A DNA stretch of 50,642 nucleotides from Nitrospira sp. (GTDB lineage: Bacteria > Nitrospirota > Nitrospiria > Nitrospirales > Nitrospiraceae). Positions 27,139 to 35,654 of this stretch are shown piece by piece. Made by a program: the position numbers and the translations under genes. Location: the NCBI GenBank assembly GCA_019636915.1, contig JAHBWQ010000004.1, positions 1-50,642 on the forward strand, read 5' to 3'. The notes below the pieces were generated by a model. That model saw only the letters and a list, made by a program, of their open reading frames with translations, was not told where the DNA came from and did not search any database. How positions within the stretch are numbered: position 1 is the stretch's first letter; each line of letters starts with the position of its first letter.

Positions 27139-28340
27139 GCGCGGCCTCGCAGTTTCTTATGGGCTGTCTGTCGATAGGTTCGCAAGGCTTCCTCCATGAC
27201 ACTCTTGAGCGGACGACCAGATCGTCTCGCAATAGATTGACAGTCGATATATTCCGGTGCCGCCTTGTCCCATCCGGCACCCAGATCGGCTACTTTCATG
27301 CGAACGGTCCCTCCCTGGATCGTGATAGGGACGATACGGCGTGGGAGGACCTGCCGAGTGACTTCCTGCAGTCGCACACCGAGTGTGGGGGTTTCCTGGA
27401 AGAGGATTTCGAGCACCGCGTTCGTCTGTTCTTTCGGGGTTAAGCAGGTGAGTACCACACCCGGTCGACTTTTTTTCATAATCACGGGAACGAGAGCAAC
27501 ATCGACGGCGCCGAGGTCAAAGAGTTGCTCCATGACGTGTTCATAGATCTGAGGATTGAGGTCGTCGAGATTCGTCTCAATTTGCATGATGCGTTCGGTT
27601 TGATAGGTCTCAGGTGTCGAGTCATCCTGTAGAAAGACGCGCAACACATTCGGCCAGTCCTCTGGATTGCGGTCTCCGGCGCCATGTCCGACCGCGAGAC
27701 TACGCATGACCGGCAGGGGGCCGAATTCCGATGCCAATGTCCGCACCAGTGCCACGCCGGTTGGTGTGGCAAGCTCGTGCCGTGGACCATCGGAATAGAC
27801 GGGAATACCTTTGGCCAATGCTGCCACGGCCGGTCCCGGTACCGGTAAGCGACCATGGGAAGTTTGAATCGAGCCGGCTCCCACATTGATCGGGGAGGAG
27901 GTCGCACGGGTCACATTCAGGAGATGGCAACCTAGGATGCCCCCCACCACATCGATGAATGAATCGACCACACCCACTTCATGAAAATGCACATCGTTCG
28001 CAGGGACCTGATGGGCCAACCCTTCTGCGTCAGCCAATCGATCGAAGACGGAAAGGCTGCGTGTCTTGACCAAATCCGGGAGCGAGCTGGCAATAATAAT
28101 ACGTCGAATACGGGAAAGCGTCAGCGGTCGCTCGAACCCTCGTTGGATTTGGACGTCTACTTTTACCGCATGGAGTGCGCCACGGTGTACCGCTCGCTTC
28201 CGTAATGTATAGCCGGACAGCTTCAGGCGATTGAGGCCGTTGACGAGGTCTGCCCAGGGCAGGCCTGCACTGACCAATGCACCCAAAATCATGTCCCCAC
28301 TCACGCCAGAAAAACAGTCGAAGTGCAGATGTCGGCCCAC
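27135..28340 (-). CDS. larC: Nickel-pincer cofactor nickel-insertion protein LarC
   Basis: LarC, 401 residues starting at GTG 28340, which has AGGAG five bases upstream; the frame extends to 28403 but those residues precede the family's usual start. Key motifs are HLHFDCFSGVSGDMILGAL, FHEVGVVDSFIDVVG, SHGRLPVPGPAV, a PTGVAL stretch and NLDDLNPQIYEHVME. LarC inserts nickel into the pyridinium-bisthiocarboxylate mononucleotide to complete the LarA cofactor. In some bacteria it needs a programmed frameshift (LarC1/LarC2); here it is one uninterrupted frame. It heads an operon with the exchanger, pdxA, a small gene and rsmA. Confidence 0.93.
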   Translation of the reverse strand: MGRHLHFDCFSGVSGDMILGALVSAGLPWADLVNGLNRLKLSGYTLRKRAVHRGALHAVKVDVQIQRGFERPLTLSRIRRIIIASSLPDLVKTRSLSVFDRLADAEGLAHQVPANDVHFHEVGVVDSFIDVVGGILGCHLLNVTRATSSPINVGAGSIQTSHGRLPVPGPAVAALAKGIPVYSDGPRHELATPTGVALVRTLASEFGPLPVMRSLAVGHGAGDRNPEDWPNVLRVFLQDDSTPETYQTERIMQIETNLDDLNPQIYEHVMEQLFDLGAVDVALVPVIMKKSRPGVVLTCLTPKEQTNAVLEILFQETPTLGVRLQEVTRQVLPRRIVPITIQGGTVRMKVADLGAGWDKAAPEYIDCQSIARRSGRPLKSVMEEALRTYRQTAHKKLRGRA

Positions 28341-28501
28341 GGCTCTCCTTGCTCGGAAGGGAAAAAGACCGCACATCTTACCGAAGGTGTGGCTGAACGG
28401 CAATCATTGGTTCATTGTTGATGCTTCGTTGACAGCTCAGGGAGGCTATGTTATCCCCCATTAAAAGATGAGCCGCGTGCAGTGACCGTCAGTCACTGCG
28501 G

Positions 28502-29068
28502 ATGCATCACCCATTTCATATGAAGGTAGGTGTTCTGTTGTTGATGAGATCGCGCCAGCAACGTGGTAAAAGACTGACACTCGGGCTTCTCTGTCTGTAC
28601 GGCTTCCTGGTCGGTGTTCTGCCGAGCGAGAGTCTCGCCAAAGAAAAGCCGTCTCGTGCGCCCAGGCCTGAACCAGAGCTTAAGATCGTCAATCTGGATA
28701 TTACCCCAACGCCGTATACGCAGGGCGATGGTCCGCTTCAGTTCTCGGTGACGGTTCAGCTTCCGAGAAATATCGATCGAGCCATGATCTTGGAAGTCAC
28801 GTCCCTCATCAGTTCACCGTCGAAGACTTCACTTCGGTTTCTCACGCATCGGCAACCTGTTGAGATCGTGTCGACGAAGAATGGGGAGCAGGAGCGCCCT
28901 AAGGTGTTGGTTGAACTGGTATGGGATGGACAGGATCACCGGAAGCAAGTGGCCGGGGCAGGCACCTACGCGTATGAAGTACGGACAAAATTGCTAGTCA
29001 ACGGTGACAAAGGGCTTCGGACGATGATGGTCGCCTGGCCGAAACGGGGGATGATCGAAGTCAACTGA
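28502..29068 (+). CDS. Exported protein with predicted beta-sandwich
   Basis: A 188-residue protein; starts at 28502, 28520 or 28544 are all in frame. A signal peptide (LTLGLLCLYGFLVGVLPSESLAK) is followed by a Pro/Arg-rich linker. The C-terminal ~120 residues look like beta strands, ending with VELVWDGQDHRKQVAGAGTY and AYEVRTKLL. That stretch resembles FlgD-type or Ig-like repeats, where W-D-G is followed by G-x-Y. No enzyme motif is seen. It lies between larC and larB on the opposite strand, splitting what is often a single lar cluster. Confidence 0.65.
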   Translation: MHHPFHMKVGVLLLMRSRQQRGKRLTLGLLCLYGFLVGVLPSESLAKEKPSRAPRPEPELKIVNLDITPTPYTQGDGPLQFSVTVQLPRNIDRAMILEVTSLISSPSKTSLRFLTHRQPVEIVSTKNGEQERPKVLVELVWDGQDHRKQVAGAGTYAYEVRTKLLVNGDKGLRTMMVAWPKRGMIEVN

Positions 29069-29087
29069 TCTCTCCGAAGCGCTCACA

Positions 29088-29849
29088 TCAAGGCTCATGC
29101 TTCAGGCCCAGCAGGTTGATTCGATGTGCGAGGCAGGCGGCGCCGAACCCATTGTCGATATTCATGACCCCCACACCGGACGCACAGGAATTCAGCATCG
29201 TCAATAAGGCAGCTACTCCGCCGAAACTGGCGCCATACCCTCGGCTCGTCGGGACCGCAATAACCGGACAATGAACGAGTCCCCCCACGACACTTGGCAA
29301 GACACCATCCATCCCGGCTGCCACGACGATAACCCGCGCATCAAATAAGCGATCCTTCTTCCCCAGCAGGCGATGAATCCCTGCGACTCCAACGTCGTAC
29401 AGTCGTTCAACTCGACTCCCCATCACTTCTGCCGTGATACGAGCTTCTTCAGCTACGGGAACATCGGCCGTGCCGGCGGTCACCACAAGAATGTGGCCTT
29501 GGGCTTTCCGCCGTGTCGGACGGATCGCGACGAGACGCGCGTCAGGATAGTATCGCGCCCGCCGATCAAGGCGGCGAATCGCCCGGGCGACCGTCGGTTC
29601 TGCACGGGTGGCAAGGAAGGGGCCTCCTTTTTTGATCAAGGCTCGAGCAATTGCCACGACCTGCTCCGTGGTCTTCCCCTCGCAGAGGATGACTTCAGGG
29701 AACCCTTGCCGCAACGACCGATGGTGGTCGAGCGACGCAAATCCAAGATCTTCATACGGAAGAGAGCGCAGACGCTGAAGCCCTTGTTCGACGGTCAGCT
29801 GGCCTCGGTGGACTTGTTGGAGTAATTGTTCAAGCCCTTCTGGATTCAT
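29088..29849 (-). CDS. larB: Nickel-pincer cofactor biosynthesis protein LarB
   Basis: A 253-residue LarB. The N-terminal part contains LGFASLDHHRSLRQGFPEVI and GKTTEQVVAI; the C-terminal part is PurE (AIR-carboxylase)-like: VVTAGTADVPVAEEA, VYDVG-type GVAGIHRLL, VVAAGMDGVLPSVV, PVIAVPTSRGYGASFGG and SCASGVGVMNIDNGFGAA. LarB carboxylates and hydrolyses nicotinic acid adenine dinucleotide to start cofactor synthesis. It begins two bases after the gpsA stop, so the two share a transcript. Confidence 0.93.
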   Translation of the reverse strand: MNPEGLEQLLQQVHRGQLTVEQGLQRLRSLPYEDLGFASLDHHRSLRQGFPEVILCEGKTTEQVVAIARALIKKGGPFLATRAEPTVARAIRRLDRRARYYPDARLVAIRPTRRKAQGHILVVTAGTADVPVAEEARITAEVMGSRVERLYDVGVAGIHRLLGKKDRLFDARVIVVAAGMDGVLPSVVGGLVHCPVIAVPTSRGYGASFGGVAALLTMLNSCASGVGVMNIDNGFGAACLAHRINLLGLKHEP

Positions 29850-29851
29850 GG

Positions 29852-30868
29852 TTATCCCTTTTCCAGTTTTGCATCTCGCTCCATGAGGTCACTCACCGCC
29901 TTTCGGCAGGATTTGTTTTCATAGAGAACGGCGTTGATCTCCTGAATGATGGGCATCTCGACGTGGTGACGGAGGGCCAAGGTGAGCGCGGCACGAGCCG
30001 TTCGTATGCCCTCGGCGACGGCCTGCATCCCGTTGACGATGGTCTCAAGCCGCTCGCCTTTGCCGAGTCGGACGCCCACCGAATGATTCCGACTGAGAGC
30101 TCCGGTACAGGTCAACACCAAGTCACCGACACCGGAGAGTCCATAAAACGTGCGGGGGTCGGCTCCCATCGCGACACCGAGCCGGATCGTTTCCGCCAAC
30201 CCACGGGTAATGAGGGCGGCACGGGCGTTGAGGCCAAGTTCCAGGCCATCGATCACGCCGGCGGCCAATGCCATCACATTCTTCAGCGCCCCTCCGAGTT
30301 GGACGCCCAGCAGATCACTGTCGGCATACACGCGAAAGGCGGGCGTCATCAGTGCACTTTGAAACCGCTGGACGAGCGGCGCGTTCTGGCCGGCCAGGCA
30401 AACGGCTGTGGGCTGACCCGCACTCAGCTCAGCGGCGAAGCTCGGACCAGAAAGCACCATCAGCTTATCGTGCATGGCGGCCGGTAACTCATCCTCCATG
30501 ACTTGGGTCATCAATTTGGCCGTTTCTTCCTCAATGCCTTTGGTCGCGCAGATCAATGGAATGGGATCGGCTAAGAAAGGCCTCAGGTTCCGAAGCACGG
30601 ACCGCGTGGCATGGGAAGGTACAGCGAAGACGAGTCCTTCACATGAGCTCGCGGCATCTTCCAACGATGAGGTGGCGATCAAGCCGTGGGGGAGCAGGAC
30701 ACCTTTAAGGAAAATCGGGTTTTCGTGAGAGGTATTGATGGCGCGAACGACGTCTCGTTCATAGGCCCAGAGACGAACATTCAACCCCTTCTCGGCCAGA
30801 TGTTTGGCTAGGGCTGTACCCCAGGCCCCTGCACCGATCACACACATCGTGCTGATAGAAACAGTCAT
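29852..30868 (-). CDS. gpsA: NAD(P)-dependent glycerol-3-phosphate dehydrogenase
   Basis: A 338-residue GpsA. The N-terminal Rossmann fold shows VIGAGAWGTALAKHLAEKG. Later motifs are FAVPSHATRSVLR, ICATKGIEEET, LSGPSFAAELSAGQPTAV, LGGALKNVMALAAGV (with the catalytic lysine), and LSGVGDLVLTCTGALSRNHS. It reduces dihydroxyacetone phosphate to sn-glycerol-3-phosphate for phospholipid synthesis. Length is normal. It is transcribed with larB; upstream, a barrel-protein gene runs the other way. Confidence 0.96.
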   Translation of the reverse strand: MTVSISTMCVIGAGAWGTALAKHLAEKGLNVRLWAYERDVVRAINTSHENPIFLKGVLLPHGLIATSSLEDAASSCEGLVFAVPSHATRSVLRNLRPFLADPIPLICATKGIEEETAKLMTQVMEDELPAAMHDKLMVLSGPSFAAELSAGQPTAVCLAGQNAPLVQRFQSALMTPAFRVYADSDLLGVQLGGALKNVMALAAGVIDGLELGLNARAALITRGLAETIRLGVAMGADPRTFYGLSGVGDLVLTCTGALSRNHSVGVRLGKGERLETIVNGMQAVAEGIRTARAALTLALRHHVEMPIIQEINAVLYENKSCRKAVSDLMERDAKLEKG

Positions 30869-31124
30869 AAGCGATCAGCCTGCTGTCCACATGATCACCA
30901 ACACACTCGAGGGAGCAGATTATAGGAACGGCTTCAAGAACCTGTCAACGAATGGAGCAGGTCCTCCCAAGCTCTCCGGCGTGTTAATGGAGTATTGGAA
31001 TCAATATCTTGTGACATGGCACGGAATCTGCTGGAAAGCCCGTTGTGGATTTGAAAAACATGCTGCTGCGAATGAATCAGGTTATGGAATGGGCAATCAC
31101 GGCGAGCCCAACGGGTGGCAAAAA

Positions 31125-31898
31125 ATGTTGATGAAACAGCTGCTTGAGAGAGGAAGTGGTTCAGGAATCAGGCTGCGAACCGCGTGGCTTGCAGTTCTTC
31201 TATTCTCGCTGAACGTCTCCGGCGCCTATGCAGAAATGTACATCGGTGGACAAGTTGGAACCACGTTCTTCGGCGACAACAACAAGCTCACGAGAGTTGA
31301 TCTTACCGATCTTGGTGGCCCTCCTGGATCGATCCTCACTCCTCGAGGGTCGATGTCAGGTCGAGATTTGGCCAGCTCTCCTGTGTGGGGCGGGAAGATC
31401 GGCTACTACTTTCCACGCGTGAGCTGGTTCGGGGTGGAACTGGAGGCCTACTACACCACCCCGCATATTGAGCAGGGACCGACCAGAGTCAGTATTCTCC
31501 CCGGAACCACCGTCGTTGGGGGGACTGTTGCAAGTGGGAGCGTCACGAACATATTTCCGGGCGACCACTTTCGGGTGATCACTATTGCGCCGTTGAATCT
31601 TATGTTTCGCTACAACAAGGCACGATTTCAACCCTATGTCGGGATTGGTCCCGGGATATTCTTATCCCGGATCAATACGACAGAGGTCACGTTTGCAGGG
31701 ACACAGAGTTCAACGACCGTAGGTCTGAACGCGAAGCTCGGCGCCGAATACTTCTTTACGAAACACATCTCGGGATATGGAGAAGTACGGTACAACTACA
31801 CGAGGTTCAGTTTTGATGCAAACGACGCCGGAGCGTTTGGCTTTAAGGCGACCTATAATCCGACAATCTTCTCGTTTGGGGTGAGCTACCACTTCTAG
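31125..31898 (+). CDS. Outer-membrane beta-barrel protein
   Basis: A 257-residue protein if started at ATG 31125 (31131 also fits). The longer frame to 30804 runs back into gpsA on the other strand and precedes the signal peptide. The signal peptide spans about residues 17-38 (TAWLAVLLFSLNVSGAYA). The mature part opens MYIGGQVGTTFFGDNN and has alternating strands typical of OmpA-like eight-stranded barrels, including FGVELEAYYTTPHIEQ and GYGEVRYNYTRFSF, ending FGVSYHF with terminal Phe. Likely an outer-membrane porin-like or structural barrel; ligand unknown. Confidence 0.85.
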   Translation: MLMKQLLERGSGSGIRLRTAWLAVLLFSLNVSGAYAEMYIGGQVGTTFFGDNNKLTRVDLTDLGGPPGSILTPRGSMSGRDLASSPVWGGKIGYYFPRVSWFGVELEAYYTTPHIEQGPTRVSILPGTTVVGGTVASGSVTNIFPGDHFRVITIAPLNLMFRYNKARFQPYVGIGPGIFLSRINTTEVTFAGTQSSTTVGLNAKLGAEYFFTKHISGYGEVRYNYTRFSFDANDAGAFGFKATYNPTIFSFGVSYHF

Positions 31899-31966
31899 CT
31901 GCTCAGCGGGCTAGTATCTCGGGGGCATTCCCATGTATGTAGGTGGCATATCAGGAATGTCCTCCC

Positions 31967-32323
31967 ATGCAAACCTGTCCCACCTGTCGTCGATCGCAAC
32001 CAGAAATTAATCGGTTCTGTATCCAGTGCGGGTACCGGTTTGATGGGACTGCGGAACGTACGTCTCGGTTCGAATCTCGTACGCCCCCTCCTGAGCAACT
32101 CAACCTCTCCATTCTCTACGGCATGGTAGTGGCTTTAGTTTTGGCGCTGCTGTTCCCGCCATGGGAAACGCCACCCGGTCAAACACCGGAATTTCTCGGC
32201 ATGCATTTCATCCTCTCTCCTCCCACACCCGAAGCCGTTGTGAGCCGTATGCTCCTGACGATCGAGCTGGTCACGATTGCGATTGCCGGGATGTATGGCG
32301 CGTTTCTGTTCCGGAAGAAATAA
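31967..32323 (+). CDS. Zinc-ribbon membrane protein
   Basis: A 118-residue protein from ATG 31967 (GTG 31943 is an alternative). Residues 4-28 form a zinc ribbon (CPTCRRSQPEINRFCIQCG). A linker leads to a first transmembrane helix (ILYGMVVALVLALLFPPW) and a second near the C-terminus (LLTIELVTIAIAGMYGAFLF), ending RKK. This zinc-ribbon plus membrane layout is common in small uncharacterised proteins. No function is known. Confidence 0.72.
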   Translation: MQTCPTCRRSQPEINRFCIQCGYRFDGTAERTSRFESRTPPPEQLNLSILYGMVVALVLALLFPPWETPPGQTPEFLGMHFILSPPTPEAVVSRMLLTIELVTIAIAGMYGAFLFRKK

Positions 32324-32414
32324 CAATATTAAGCACGCGTTCTGCAATCAGCCAACAGCGTTCGGTATCCAATCGACTCGGTCTGAGCGGACAACTGAAC
32401 CCTGTTTAGCTGGA

Positions 32415-33215
32415 TCAGTCCAGCGCCAGCGTGAGGCACTTGGCAGCGCCCCCGGACTTTATGAATTCATCAAGCAGCACCGGGTGGGTGACATGCCCTC
32501 GGTTGTGCAACCAGACCTGGGTGGTCGGACATCCCGCAGGGAGGACGACGTGTTTCCCGACACAGACGGCATTGCAGGCAAAGGTGATCGCTTCCTCATC
32601 CGGAACCGCGAAACGGAGTTCGTCCGGAATACGTTCGGCGATCACTTGCCGGCCATACCTATCGAATGCGGCTGGGTAGTAGAGGATCTCGCCGCCGCTC
32701 AACGGACAGAAGCAGGTATCGAGATGGTAGAAACGACTGTCGACAAGCTCGAGAGGAATGATTTCTCGATGGAACCGCTCGCTGAGGATCGGGTAGACCC
32801 CGATATCCGATCGCTGCCGGTAGCCGCCGAACCAGGTGTCGGAAAATCCTAAGAGATCGCCGGCGCCTTCAAAGTGGAGACCTGCCTCAATCCTCACCAC
32901 TTCGTAGCCCTGTTCGCGAAACCACTGTTCAACATGAGTCTCCTCTCGCTGGCGTTCAGGATACCGAAAGCGACTCACGACCGCCGTTCGTCCGACCACC
33001 AACCCGGCATTCGCCGTAAACACGAGATCCGGTAATCCGGGAACGGGAGACAGTCGTTCGAGCACGACACCCAAATCCTTTTCAAAAATCCCCATCAAGG
33101 TCTGCCACTGTGCGACGGCTCGTGCATGGTCGACTCGGTTGCTGAGTCGCATCCAAGGATTAATCTCATACTCGATACCAAAAAAATCAGGTGGGCAGAC
33201 CAAGAGTCGGCTCAT
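32415..33215 (-). CDS. Arginine dihydrolase-like amidinotransferase (ArgZ/AgrE N-terminal type)
   Basis: A 266-residue protein of the guanidino-group-modifying superfamily. The opening CPPDFFGIEYEINPWM is the form found in the cyanobacterial ArgZ/AgrE amidinotransferase domain. Active-site candidates are Asn69 (FTANAG), Glu116 and Asp120 (HFEGAGD), His164 (YHLDTCFCPL) and nucleophile Cys260 (GGAAKCLTL). ArgZ/AgrE enzymes turn arginine into ornithine, CO2 and two ammonia; the Asn in FTANAG favours this dihydrolase reaction over deimination. A dimethylargininase-type activity cannot be ruled out. The gene overlaps the LOR/SDH gene by four bases, and that gene encodes the other half of AgrE. Confidence 0.85.
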   Translation of the reverse strand: MSRLLVCPPDFFGIEYEINPWMRLSNRVDHARAVAQWQTLMGIFEKDLGVVLERLSPVPGLPDLVFTANAGLVVGRTAVVSRFRYPERQREETHVEQWFREQGYEVVRIEAGLHFEGAGDLLGFSDTWFGGYRQRSDIGVYPILSERFHREIIPLELVDSRFYHLDTCFCPLSGGEILYYPAAFDRYGRQVIAERIPDELRFAVPDEEAITFACNAVCVGKHVVLPAGCPTTQVWLHNRGHVTHPVLLDEFIKSGGAAKCLTLALD

Positions 33216-34456
33216 GGCCGTCTCCCTAACGAGCCGGCGAGTTCCGACAGAAACGAGGCAGCATCCATAACCAGGCCGACCGCCTGAAAGCTTCCTCGGT
33301 CGGCGAGCTTCGTCGGGACTGATGGGTTCAGGTCAACGCACAGGGTAGGAACAGTCGCCGGGAGAAGATTGCCGGTTGCGATTGAGTGCAGCGTCGAGGC
33401 AACCAGCAGAGCCAGGCTGATGCCAGGAATCAAGGCACGCATTGCGTTCTGAGCTTGAACGGAGTCCGTAATCACTCCGGGCAGGGGACCATCGTCGCGA
33501 ATCGTGCCGGCCATAACCACCGGCACTGCCTGCCGGATACAAGCTGCCATAATGCCATGTTTCACCACTCCGGAACGTACTGCGGTTTCAATGCTGCCGA
33601 TGGCCCGAATGCGGTTGATGGTTCTTAAATGGTGCTCATGGCCATGAGGCACGGCGCGCCCTGCCATGAGCCCGTACCCAAGCGAGGTGCCATAGAGATC
33701 TGCTTCCATGTCATGCGCGGCCAAGGCGTTGCCGCAAAACAGTACATGGACATAACCCTGTTCAATCAGCCAAGTCAGGGATTCTCGCCCTCCGGCATGG
33801 ATGATGGCAGGCCCGCCGGCCAATAAGACCTTGGCATCCACCTGTCCCTGCCGATGCTGATCCCGCAAGTGGCGCATCCGTGCAGCAATGTCAGCGATGA
33901 CGTGGCCGTGTGGTCGCTCTGCTGACACCTGCGATTCCATGAAGCCGAACACGTCTCGTTCCTGTGGGCGCTGGAGCGGAATCACGCGGACGCCCTCACG
34001 ACCCACCACGATCTGATCTCCCCGACGAACGTCTCCCATCGGAATAGTTCGGGCCGCGGAGCCTTCCTTGTTGACCACGATCGCAAGATCCATCTCGATC
34101 CGATCAACATCAAGCCAGCGACCAACCAATCGGATCTGCGTAGGCAAATGGGTAGTGGCATAGAAGGTATCGGGGAGGATCCCATCGGCAGGCGCTGATT
34201 CAGTCCGACAGTCTGTCTCACGTTCGATTGAGGCGCCATGGGGTTGAATGGCGTGGAGGATCTCGTCTAAGAGCGATTTGGAGGCGGCTCTGATCACAAT
34301 GCGAGCGCTGGATGATTGTTCCCGCGTTTTTCCGATACAGACGTCCTCAAGATCGAAGGTCCCACCCATCATCACGATAAGGTCCAGGACCTTCGCCAGC
34401 ATGAGCGAGTCGATGATGTGTCCCTGTAGGACGACGGTCTCGTAATAGTGACTCAT
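33212..34456 (-). CDS. LOR/SDH-type protein, probable ornithine cyclodeaminase (AgrE C-terminal type)
   Basis: A 414-residue protein from ATG 34456; extending to 34636 would run into the truD gene. It matches the 'LOR/SDH bifunctional enzyme conserved region' family (TIGR00300-like): VVLQGHIIDSLMLAKVLDLI at the N-terminus, later KVLLAGGPAIIHAGG, LFCGNALAAHDME and SGVVKHGIMAACI with VMAGTIRDDGPLPGVITDS. In cyanobacterial AgrE this domain, fused to the amidinotransferase, converts ornithine to proline with ammonia release; archaeal stand-alone relatives are ornithine cyclodeaminases. The downstream gene overlaps by four bases. NAD dependence is expected from the family but not proven here. Confidence 0.85.
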   Translation of the reverse strand: MSHYYETVVLQGHIIDSLMLAKVLDLIVMMGGTFDLEDVCIGKTREQSSSARIVIRAASKSLLDEILHAIQPHGASIERETDCRTESAPADGILPDTFYATTHLPTQIRLVGRWLDVDRIEMDLAIVVNKEGSAARTIPMGDVRRGDQIVVGREGVRVIPLQRPQERDVFGFMESQVSAERPHGHVIADIAARMRHLRDQHRQGQVDAKVLLAGGPAIIHAGGRESLTWLIEQGYVHVLFCGNALAAHDMEADLYGTSLGYGLMAGRAVPHGHEHHLRTINRIRAIGSIETAVRSGVVKHGIMAACIRQAVPVVMAGTIRDDGPLPGVITDSVQAQNAMRALIPGISLALLVASTLHSIATGNLLPATVPTLCVDLNPSVPTKLADRGSFQAVGLVMDAASFLSELAGSLGRRP

Positions 34457-34527
34457 AACCTCGTGTGCTGCAGCTGGCCGTATTGTAACACTTGGTAGGG
34501 GAAGAGAAAGGAAATGAGAATTGATAG

Positions 34528-35574
34528 CTATCGGGTGGTCGGAGATGGTTTCATCAATTCTCGTAACACACTTGTCGCATAGGCGCCTGGAGGTAAACTG
34601 AAGGTGATGATGAGATTCTCTCCGTTCAGAACCCACTCCAGTTCCGTCAGCGGAATACGAAGCGAGCGGCGCTCGCCTCGGAATCCACAGGCCTTGGCGG
34701 CGGTGATGAGGGCGTCTTTGGTTGTTCCGGCTTCGGTGATGACAGCCTCTTCGATCGCACCAGGCTCACCGCCGGCCCAAGACACGCGCGAGCCAAAGAG
34801 AATTCCGGTTGGGCTGATCTCGAAGCGATCCGCACGGGGTTGTTCCTTCTCGGCATCGTCGACCTGAAAGCATGCGCCGTTGTCGGACTTCATGGCCCAA
34901 TCGCCGATGAAGACTCTGTCGATCTGTTCGATCCGGCGGGCGAGGATCCGATTGAACAGAAAGGACTGATAAGTATTGAGATACCAGATGCGTTGGTTGC
35001 GATTCATTTTTTCACGTCGTCGGGCGTCGTGGAGCAATGCGACCCCGATTTGGTAATTGTTGCCATCTTTCCCTTGACGTTGAGGGCCGAAATAGTTGGG
35101 GACCCCACGTCTGGTCAGCCGCTCGAGAATCACGGGGACGGTTTCCTTGGCGTGGCCGGCAACCTCGCGAATGGTCAGACGGAAACGATTGCCGGCATGA
35201 TGCCCGGTGCGGAGCCGGTTGCGATGGCGTCCGAGGATGGCCACAGTCAGGATGGTGTCATCAATGGAGAGGCGAGCGATCTGTTCCGGGGAAATGCCTT
35301 GCAAGGAGATCATCTGTGTCGTGACGGCTCGCGAATCTTTTAATCCGGCGACACCGATGGCTTGAGCCTTGACTCCCAATGTTGAAGAAAGGCGCCGGAC
35401 AAGGTCGGGCGTGGACAGTCCTCGTTTCGTGATCGTGATGTAGAGATGTTCGCCTTCTCCGCAGGGCAGATAGAGCGGTCGCTCCTCGACCTGAAAGTCT
35501 TCCGGCACGGAACGGATTCGTCCACCGATTCCAGGAAGGTCGCTCGTCAGAAAGGGCTCGTTCAGTAGTTCCAT
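34528..35574 (-). CDS. truD: tRNA pseudouridine(13) synthase
   Basis: A 348-residue TruD. Motifs are IRSVPEDFQVEERPLYLPCG, YITITKRGLSTPDLVRRLS, GVAGLKDSRAVTTQ with catalytic Asp80, HAGNRFRLTIR, RRGVPNYFGPQRQGKDGNN, RIWYLNTYQSFLFNRIL and a final GAYATSVLRELMK. It makes pseudouridine 13 in tRNA-Glu. Length is normal. It lies 71 bases upstream of the LOR/SDH gene on the same strand and may be co-transcribed with it. Confidence 0.94.
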   Translation of the reverse strand: MELLNEPFLTSDLPGIGGRIRSVPEDFQVEERPLYLPCGEGEHLYITITKRGLSTPDLVRRLSSTLGVKAQAIGVAGLKDSRAVTTQMISLQGISPEQIARLSIDDTILTVAILGRHRNRLRTGHHAGNRFRLTIREVAGHAKETVPVILERLTRRGVPNYFGPQRQGKDGNNYQIGVALLHDARRREKMNRNQRIWYLNTYQSFLFNRILARRIEQIDRVFIGDWAMKSDNGACFQVDDAEKEQPRADRFEISPTGILFGSRVSWAGGEPGAIEEAVITEAGTTKDALITAAKACGFRGERRSLRIPLTELEWVLNGENLIITFSLPPGAYATSVLRELMKPSPTTR

Positions 35575-35654
35575 CGGTCCTTCGTACGATTTAGCGTCAA
35601 CTGCCCCATGCTATACTTTCCCTATCCGATGGGGAAAGGAGTAAGGGACACAGA

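Noticed and set aside
26518..27177. 219-codon plus-strand frame opposite the exchanger gene
   Set aside because: Gln/Arg-rich shadow of the membrane protein on the other strand.
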